From GCA-003244245 sp035714625 (GTDB lineage: Bacteria; Actinomycetota; Actinomycetes; Mycobacteriales; Pseudonocardiaceae): a stretch of DNA of 12,905 nt. Position 1 is the stretch's first letter, and each line of letters opens with the position of its first letter. Both the position numbers and the translations under genes were made by a program. The notes beneath the pieces were generated by a model. The model worked only from the letters and a program-made list of their open reading frames with translations. It had not been told where the DNA came from and ran no database searches. Below, one piece after another: positions 5,604 to 10,068 of this stretch. Where the stretch lies: assembly GCA_035714625.1 (NCBI GenBank), contig DASTLT010000201.1, positions 1-12,905 on the forward strand, read 5' to 3'.

Positions 5604-5984
5604 GTGACCGAGGAATCCGCTGCTCCGCACCCGGTGCGGGCTGCTGGGCTGCTGGTCGGGTTGCAGGGTGTGTTAGGGGTCGTGGTCGCCGCCGGGCTGC
5701 TCGGCGGTGGCTCCACCGGGCCGATGCCGACGCTGGCCACCGCGGTCTGGTTCGCCGGCTTCGGCGCAGCGCTGATCGCGGTCGGAGTGCATCTGATCCG
5801 GGGCCGCCGCGGGGCCCGCACGCCGGCCGTCGTCGCCCAGATCCTGTTGCTGGGGGTCTGCTGGTACGCCGCCGGCCCCTCGTCCCAACCAGCTTACGGA
5901 GTACCGGCCGCAGTGTTCTGCGTTGCTGTGCTCGTGCTGCTGTTCTGCCCGCCTGCGGTGCGCTGGGCCACCGGGCAGGACTGA
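5604..5984 (+). CDS. Small integral membrane protein, Rv3217c-like
   Basis: The 126-residue protein starts VTEESAAPHPVRAAG and has four hydrophobic segments: LLVGLQGVLGVVVAAGLLGG; a second from about LATAVWFAGF to ALIAVGVHLI; VVAQILLLGVCWYA; and AAVFCVAVLVLLFC. A basic loop (RGRRGAR) sits between helices 2 and 3. There is no catalytic motif and its function is unknown. An integral membrane protein of similar size (Rv3217c) lies near whiB1 in Mycobacterium, so this is probably its counterpart, but the gene between them there (Rv3218) is absent here. I prefer GTG 5604 because of the TAnnnT-N6 pattern before it and because the residues upstream look non-coding. ATG 5559 and ATG 5541 are alternatives. 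Confidence 0.8.
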   Translation: MTEESAAPHPVRAAGLLVGLQGVLGVVVAAGLLGGGSTGPMPTLATAVWFAGFGAALIAVGVHLIRGRRGARTPAVVAQILLLGVCWYAAGPSSQPAYGVPAAVFCVAVLVLLFCPPAVRWATGQD

Positions 5985-6064
5985 ACGGCGCCGGCACTCG
6001 GTCGCGTCGGCTCCCCGGGGTGAGCCGGGTCGCCAGAGCACCGGCGATGGGGCATCCTGCAGTG

Positions 6065-6757
6065 ATGGAACTCACTCTGAGTGATGTAGACACAACATCG
6101 GCAAGGGCTCGTGGCCGGCTCACCCTCGCTGCGTTAGGCGTCGCGGTGGCCTTCGCGCCGCTCGCCTGCTCATCGCAGCAGAATGCCAGCCAGCCCGCCA
6201 CCAGCCCGCCGGCCACCACCAGTGCGGCCAACACCAGCGCGACCAGCCCGGCTGGGCCCGCGGCCAAACTGAGTGGCGGCGGCACGCTGGCCGCACCCGA
6301 GCAGGCCACGGATGCCTTCACCTACGACCCTGCGCTGGCACCGGTCGGCGCATATCTGGCGGTCACCATGGCTACCCTGCCGGATTCCACCCGGGTGGAG
6401 CTGGATGTCTCGGGGTTGCTGCCCAACCGCGGTTATGCGGTGCACTTGCACGCCAAGCCGTGTGGCCCCACCGGTGCCGCAGCGGGACCGCATTTCCAGC
6501 ACCAGATCGATCCTGCTGCCACCCCCGACCAGCCATCGACCAATCCCGAGTTCGCCAACCCGAGAAACGAGATCTGGTTGGACGTGCGCACCGACGCGAC
6601 CGGCTCGGGCACATCCAGCACCGAAGTGCCGTTTGTCTTCACCGATCGCAGACCCGCGTCGGTCGTGGTGCACAAGGCGATGGCGACCGCGACCGGCCCG
6701 GGACAGGCAGGCATGGCAGGCGAGCGGATCGCCTGCGTCACCTTGCCGGACAAGTGA
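6065..6757 (+). CDS. Secreted Cu/Zn-type superoxide dismutase-family protein, zinc site missing
   Basis: The 230-residue protein has a hydrophobic signal segment (LTLAALGVAVAFAPLAC, Cys35), a 35-residue Ser/Thr/Ala/Pro linker, then a SOD_Cu beta-barrel. Cys35 could be lipidated, but Pro at the -3 position makes the lipobox imperfect. Candidate copper ligands are all present: His127 and His129 (VHLHAKPCG), His143 (GPHF) and His203 (SVVVH). Cys133 and Cys224 can form the family disulfide, and Arg221 (GERIAC) fits the active-site arginine. The zinc ligands are not: there is no His-rich loop and the GDLxxL motif is replaced by NEIWLD. It may be a copper-only SOD or a non-enzymatic copper binder. 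ATG 6047 and GTG 6020 are alternative starts. It faces sodN across a hairpin. Confidence 0.85.
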   Translation: MELTLSDVDTTSARARGRLTLAALGVAVAFAPLACSSQQNASQPATSPPATTSAANTSATSPAGPAAKLSGGGTLAAPEQATDAFTYDPALAPVGAYLAVTMATLPDSTRVELDVSGLLPNRGYAVHLHAKPCGPTGAAAGPHFQHQIDPAATPDQPSTNPEFANPRNEIWLDVRTDATGSGTSSTEVPFVFTDRRPASVVVHKAMATATGPGQAGMAGERIACVTLPDK

Positions 6758-6806
6758 ACTGCTCCGGGTGGACCGGCACCTGTCAAAGGGGGGAGCGCGA
6801 CCGCGA

Positions 6807-6850
6807 GAAACGGCGCTGACCGCAGGTACTCCGCTGGTCAGCGCCGTTTC
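6807..6850. terminator. Bidirectional terminator between the SOD-like gene and sodN
   Basis: Perfect 15-bp arms GAAACGGCGCTGACC (6807-6821) and GGTCAGCGCCGTTTC (6836-6850) with a 14-nt loop, between convergent genes. There is no long T-run. Confidence 0.85.
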
Positions 6851-6861
6851 GCGGGCCTGGC

Positions 6862-7299
6862 TCAGCCCTGCTTGGTGGCCCAGAAGATCTTGTCGATCTC
6901 CGCGATGTGGTCGAGCAGCTCCTGCCCGGTCTCCGGGTCAGTGGAACCCTTGGTGCCGGTGGCCCCGGCGGCCTTGGTGGCCTTGTTGAACAGATCATGC
7001 AACTGCGGGTACTTCTCGAAGTGCGGTGGCTTGAAGTAGTCGGTCCACAGCACCCAGAGGTGGTGCTTCACCAGATCGCTGCGCTGCTCCTTGATCTCGA
7101 TGGCACGCGCGCGGAACTCGGGGTCATCGTTGGACTGGTACTTTTCCTGGATTGCTTTCACCGACTCGGCCTCGATCCGGGCCTGAGCCGGGTCATAGAC
7201 GCCGCACGGGAGGTCGCAGTGCGCAGTAACCTCCGCACGGACCGCCAAACTGAGGACATCCAGGTTGAGACGGTGCAGAATGCGCGACAACGGTCGCAT
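6862..7299 (-). CDS. sodN: Nickel superoxide dismutase (precursor)
   Basis: Ni-SOD converts superoxide to oxygen and hydrogen peroxide in the cytosol as a homohexamer of four-helix bundles. The 145-residue precursor has a 26-residue leader (MRPLSRILHR to VTA) followed by the nickel hook HCDLPCGVYD: His27, Cys28 and Cys32 become His1, Cys2 and Cys6 after processing. The helical body follows (QARIEAESVKAIQEKYQ, DLVKHHLWVLWTDYFKPPHF, GQELLDHIAEIDKIFWATKQ). The mature chain of 119 residues is close to the 117 of Streptomyces. GGGAGG lies 4 nt before the ATG. The protease needed for removing the leader is encoded divergently next door. No nickel-responsive Nur operator (TTGCAA-type) is visible in the 63-bp gap. 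Confidence 0.97.
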   Translation of the reverse strand: MRPLSRILHRLNLDVLSLAVRAEVTAHCDLPCGVYDPAQARIEAESVKAIQEKYQSNDDPEFRARAIEIKEQRSDLVKHHLWVLWTDYFKPPHFEKYPQLHDLFNKATKAAGATGTKGSTDPETGQELLDHIAEIDKIFWATKQG

Positions 7300-7335
7300 C
7301 GTGCCTCCCTACATGTGGTGCTCCGACGTCACGGG

Positions 7336-7345
7336 ACCCTACCCT
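7336..7345. promoter_or_regulatory. Overlapping divergent -10 candidates for sodN and sodX
   Basis: TACCCT (7340-7345, plus) and TAGGGT (7341-7336, minus) both fit TAnnnT and share two base pairs. Each is placed reasonably for one of the divergent genes. No good -35 is visible for either, so this is tentative. If both work, polymerase could serve only one gene at a time. Confidence 0.3.
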
Positions 7346-7362
7346 CGGACGGCGCAGTGAGC

Positions 7363-7734
7363 ATGGGGACGGATCACCTAGTGTCTCCCATCGTGCCCTC
7401 CGCTGGTCGACCGCCCGGTCGTGAGTCCGGTGCTGGTTGGTGTTGCGCGGTGGTGCGCGGGCCCTCCATGTCACCGACGCTCGCCGACGGCGACATCGTG
7501 CTGGCCTGCCGGTGGCCTCGGCCGCGTCCCGGCGCGGTGGTGCTGGTCAGGTGGAACCAGCGCCCCGGCCAGCTCTCGGTCAAGCGCGTTGTCGGCAGGC
7601 ATGGTGCGGGCTGGTGGGTGCTGGGGGACAACCCGGACGGGTCCACCGACTCCCGGCAGCTCGGTGCCGGGGAGCTGGTCGCCGTGGTGCTGGCCCGGCT
7701 GTGGCCCGCGCCGCGGTGGCTATCCCGACGCTGA
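7363..7734 (+). CDS. sodX: Ni-SOD maturation protease SodX (S24/S26-type peptidase)
   Basis: SodX removes the SodN leader so that His1 is free to bind nickel. The protein (123 residues from ATG 7363) has the signal-peptidase Ser/Lys dyad: Ser35 in VRGPSMSPTLADGD and Lys75 in LSVKRVVGRHG, followed by WVLGDNPDGSTDSRQLG, the usual box near the C-terminus. There is no membrane anchor, in keeping with cytosolic processing and unlike ordinary type I signal peptidases. In-frame GTG 7357 and GTG 7381 are alternative starts; none has a strong Shine-Dalgarno. The long open frame upstream is antisense to sodN and is not part of the gene. It is divergent from sodN, and its end overlaps the convergent epimerase gene by 15 bp. 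Confidence 0.9.
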   Translation: MGTDHLVSPIVPSAGRPPGRESGAGWCCAVVRGPSMSPTLADGDIVLACRWPRPRPGAVVLVRWNQRPGQLSVKRVVGRHGAGWWVLGDNPDGSTDSRQLGAGELVAVVLARLWPAPRWLSRR

Positions 7735-8337
7735 CTGCGCGGGACGGCGCGGGGACTGCACCGCCACGCAGTCGGCCCAGCGGGGCAGGATCCCGGCGGC
7801 CTCGGCCTCGGCCAGGGTGGGCGCCTGGTGGTCCTTGTCTGACAGCACCGGCTCCAGGTCGGCGGGCCAGGGCAGCCGGAGTGCCGGGTCCAGCGGGTTC
7901 ACCGTGCGTTCGGCACCGGGGTGGTAGCCGGTCGAGCACAGGTAGGCCAGGACGGTGTCCTCGGCGAGCGCAACGAAGGCGTGCCCGATCCCCTCGGCGA
8001 GATACACCGCCCGGTAGGTCTCGGCGTTCAACTCGACCGCGTCCCAGCGGCCGAAGGTCGGTGACCCGACCCGGACGTCGACCGCCACGTCGAGTAGCGC
8101 GCCCCGCGGGCAGTACACGTACTTGGCCTGCCCGGGCGGCACATCGCAGAAGTGCACCCCGCGGATCACCCCGCGCCGGGAGACGCTGTGGTTGGACTGC
8201 GCCACCTGCAGCCGGTGCCCGGTGGCAGCGACGAACGCGGCCTCCTGGAAGGGTGCGACGAACAACCCACGCGCATCGGGAAAGATCGTCGGGCTGAACT
8301 CGACTGCTCCCGGCACCGCCAGCTCACGAAACTGCAC
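7720..8337 (-). CDS. rmlC: dTDP-4-dehydrorhamnose 3,5-epimerase family protein
   Basis: RmlC-type cupins epimerise dTDP-4-keto-6-deoxyglucose at C3 and C5 (or only one) on the way to L-rhamnose or other deoxysugars. The 205-residue protein has the catalytic-base His62 in RGVIRGVHF, a basic residue after PPGQAK, DVAVDVRVGSPTFGRW (83-98), GIGHAFVAL (117-124), Tyr132 and Tyr138 in AYLCSTGYHP, and Asp150 in NPLDPALRLPWP. Length is normal, with an Arg/Ala-rich tail. GTG 8337 is preceded at six bases by TAGGGT, so the transcript is probably leaderless. The other rhamnose genes (rmlA, B, D) are not in the window, so the exact sugar product is uncertain. The symbol reflects the family. Confidence 0.88.
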   Translation of the reverse strand: MQFRELAVPGAVEFSPTIFPDARGLFVAPFQEAAFVAATGHRLQVAQSNHSVSRRGVIRGVHFCDVPPGQAKYVYCPRGALLDVAVDVRVGSPTFGRWDAVELNAETYRAVYLAEGIGHAFVALAEDTVLAYLCSTGYHPGAERTVNPLDPALRLPWPADLEPVLSDKDHQAPTLAEAEAAGILPRWADCVAVQSPRRPAQSASG

Positions 8338-8343
8338 GGCGCA

Positions 8344-8349
8344 ACCCTA
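8344..8349 (-). promoter_or_regulatory. -10 element of a leaderless promoter for rmlC
   Basis: On the minus strand TAGGGT is followed by TGCGCC and then the GTG start at 8337. A weak -35 (CTGTGA, 8371-8366) would lie 16 bp upstream, inside the dyad at 8365-8377. Confidence 0.45.
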
Positions 8350-8364
8350 ACGGGCGTCGAATAG

Positions 8365-8377
8365 ATCACAGTGTGAT
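8365..8377. promoter_or_regulatory. Perfect dyad ATCACA-G-TGTGAT, likely operator
   Basis: A 13-bp palindrome with a single central base lies between the divergent rmlC and malic enzyme genes. It overlaps the weak -35 of rmlC and sits about 10 bp before a weak rightward promoter candidate (CTGACA 8387-8392, 17 bp, CACACT 8410-8415). The binding protein is unknown. Confidence 0.5.
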
Positions 8378-8435
8378 AGCCCACCGCTGACAGTGAGAGT
8401 GCCTCCTGACACACTGAAGGCGAACCCCCACGGCG

Positions 8436-8456
8436 GTGGCGCCGTGCCGGCGCCAC
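8436..8456. other. GC-rich hairpin in the malic enzyme leader
   Basis: GTGGCGCC (8436-8443), 5-nt loop, GGCGCCAC (8449-8456). It lies in the roughly 190-nt region between the candidate promoter and the TTG start of the malic enzyme. It has no T-run. It could be a leader structure or simply a by-product of base composition. Confidence 0.4.
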
Positions 8457-8607
8457 GACCTGGCGCGTGCGGGTAGGAGTCGCCACCACCTCATGCGCCC
8501 GGCGGCACCCGCGTCGGCCCACGGTTCATCATGCGGCCCTCCGGCACCCCTGCCCGGCCGCTTCCGCCGGCCTTCGCCCGACGCCGGCCGCACTGCAGGA
8601 GGACGAC

Positions 8608-9903
8608 TTGGCTGCCCCAGCCCAGCACCATGCCCACCAGCATCATGCCCACCAGCACCATGCCCCCCAACACCATGCCCCCCAACACCATGCCCACCGG
8701 AACCAAGAACCCGGCGATACCAGCCGAGAACCCAGCGATATCCCCGGTGCCACGCTGGGCGAGGAGGAGATCTTCGCTGCGCACGAGGGCGGCAAACTGT
8801 CCACCGGCCTGCCCTTCGCGATCAGCAGCCAGCGCGCGCTGGCCATCGCCTACACCCCAGGGGTGGCGCAGGTGAGTCGGGCGATCGCGGGTGATGAGAC
8901 CCTCGCGCGGCAGTACACCTGGGCGAGCAGGCTGGTGGCCGTGGTCAGTGACGGCACGGCGGTGCTGGGGCTGGGCGACATCGGGCCGCGCGCTTCGCTG
9001 CCGGTGATGGAGGGCAAGGCGGCTCTGTTCAAGGGATTCGCCGGTCTGGACGCCATCCCGTTGGTGCTGGACACCACCGACGTCAACGAGATCGTCGAGA
9101 CCCTGGTGCGGCTGCGTCCGACGTTCGGTGCGGTGAACCTGGAAGACATCTCCGCACCGCGCTGCTTCGAACTGGAGCGCCGGCTCGTCCAGGCTCTGGA
9201 CTGCCCGGTGATGCATGACGATCAGCACGGCACCGCGGTGGTCGTGCTGGCCGCGCTGCGCGGCGCCTGCATGGCGTTGAACCGGGAGATGACCTCGTTG
9301 AAGGTGGCCATCACCGGCGCTGGAGCGGCCGGGGTGGCCTGCGCCCGGATTCTGCTCTCGGCTGGCCTTTCCGACATCACGGTGCTTGACTCGCGCGGCA
9401 TCATCCATGGTGGGCGGGACAACCTGAATCCAGTGAAGGAGGATCTTGCCGCCCGCACCAACCCGGACGGTCGCCGGGGTGGGTTGGCCGAGGCGCTGGA
9501 CGGCGCGGACGTGCTGATCGGCGTCTCTTCGGCCAGCGTTCCGGAGCGGCTGGTGGCGAAGATGAAGCCGGACGGCATCGTCTTCGCGCTGTCCAACCCA
9601 GATCCGGAGATCCATCCGGTGCTCGCCGCCCGGCATGTCGCGGTGGTGGCCACCGGCCGCAGCGACTTTCCCAACCAGATCAACAACGTGCTTGCTTTCC
9701 CCGGCATCTTCAAGGGAGCACTGGACGCGGGGGCCCGCTACATCTCGGAGGGGATGAAACTGGCCGCTGCGGAGGCCATCGCTGCGGTGGCCGCGCAGGA
9801 CCTGGCGCCGGACCGTATCGTGCCGAGCCCGCTGGACGTTCGGGTAGCTCCGGCGGTGGCGGCGGCGGTGGCCGAGATGGCGCGCAGCGAGGGCATCACC
9901 TGA
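8608..9903 (+). CDS. NAD(P)-dependent malic enzyme with His-rich N-terminus
   Basis: Malic enzyme decarboxylates malate to pyruvate with NAD(P)+ and a divalent metal. The 431-residue protein has Tyr82 (AYTPGVA), Lys137 (MEGKAALFKGFAG), metal ligands Glu179/Asp180 (GAVNLEDISAPRCFE) and Asp205 (HDDQHGT). The Rossmann glycines are at 237-242 (ITGAGAAGV), followed by VVATGRSDFPNQINNVLAFP and the GMKLAAAEAIA helix. The catalytic part is complete. The start is TTG 8608 with AGGAGG 5 nt upstream; the longer frame from 8467 has no such support. Residues 6-30 are five QHHAx units with 13 histidines, encoded by a 15-bp DNA repeat, and are not part of the usual enzyme. There is no signal peptide. Cofactor preference cannot be read with confidence. 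Confidence 0.93.
   Translation: MAAPAQHHAHQHHAHQHHAPQHHAPQHHAHRNQEPGDTSREPSDIPGATLGEEEIFAAHEGGKLSTGLPFAISSQRALAIAYTPGVAQVSRAIAGDETLARQYTWASRLVAVVSDGTAVLGLGDIGPRASLPVMEGKAALFKGFAGLDAIPLVLDTTDVNEIVETLVRLRPTFGAVNLEDISAPRCFELERRLVQALDCPVMHDDQHGTAVVVLAALRGACMALNREMTSLKVAITGAGAAGVACARILLSAGLSDITVLDSRGIIHGGRDNLNPVKEDLAARTNPDGRRGGLAEALDGADVLIGVSSASVPERLVAKMKPDGIVFALSNPDPEIHPVLAARHVAVVATGRSDFPNQINNVLAFPGIFKGALDAGARYISEGMKLAAAEAIAAVAAQDLAPDRIVPSPLDVRVAPAVAAAVAEMARSEGIT
8623..8697 (+). repeat. Five-copy 15-bp tandem repeat encoding QHHA(H/P)
   Basis: The unit is CAGCACCATGCCCAC with a few substitutions between copies. It is in frame with the malic enzyme and encodes QHHAH, QHHAH, QHHAP, QHHAP, QHHAH. 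Copy-number change would not break the frame. Confidence 0.95.
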
Positions 9904-9907
9904 TCAG

Positions 9908-9957
9908 GTGACGCCCGCGCTGGCGTCTGATTTGAGCCACGAAGCGTCACATTTTTT
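9908..9957 (+). terminator. Candidate terminator after the malic enzyme gene
   Basis: GTGACGC (9908-9914) can pair with GCGTCAC (9944-9950), followed directly by A and six T (9952-9957). A shorter competing hairpin, GACGCC/GGCGTC (9910-9915 with 9922-9927), lies inside, and CAGGTGA (9905-9911) can pair with TCACCTG (9962-9968). The rest of the gap to 10068 is relatively AT-rich and has a weak TATGTT (9994-9999) that could be a -10 for the next gene. Confidence 0.5.
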
Positions 9958-10068
9958 GCGCTCACCTGGATAACTAATCGCCGGTTTGCGCGTTATGTTG
10001 GACAGGTGTGACACGCTGTCGTCATCACTGATGCTTCCGTGAACGCCGACGGCCAACGGAGGCTGGCT

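Noticed and set aside
6083..6100. Stray copy of the 18-bp repeat near the SOD-like gene start (shared GTAGACACA)
   Set aside because: Only about nine consecutive bases match and they lie inside a coding region; chance is a sufficient explanation.
6907..7362. Long N-terminal extension of sodX antisense to sodN
   Set aside because: It lies opposite the conserved nickel-hook coding sequence and has no SodX-like features; starts at 7357, 7363 or 7381 give the normal protease.
8491..9636. 381-codon antisense frame across the malic enzyme
   Set aside because: It is a shadow of the malic enzyme; the sense frame carries the whole catalytic signature.
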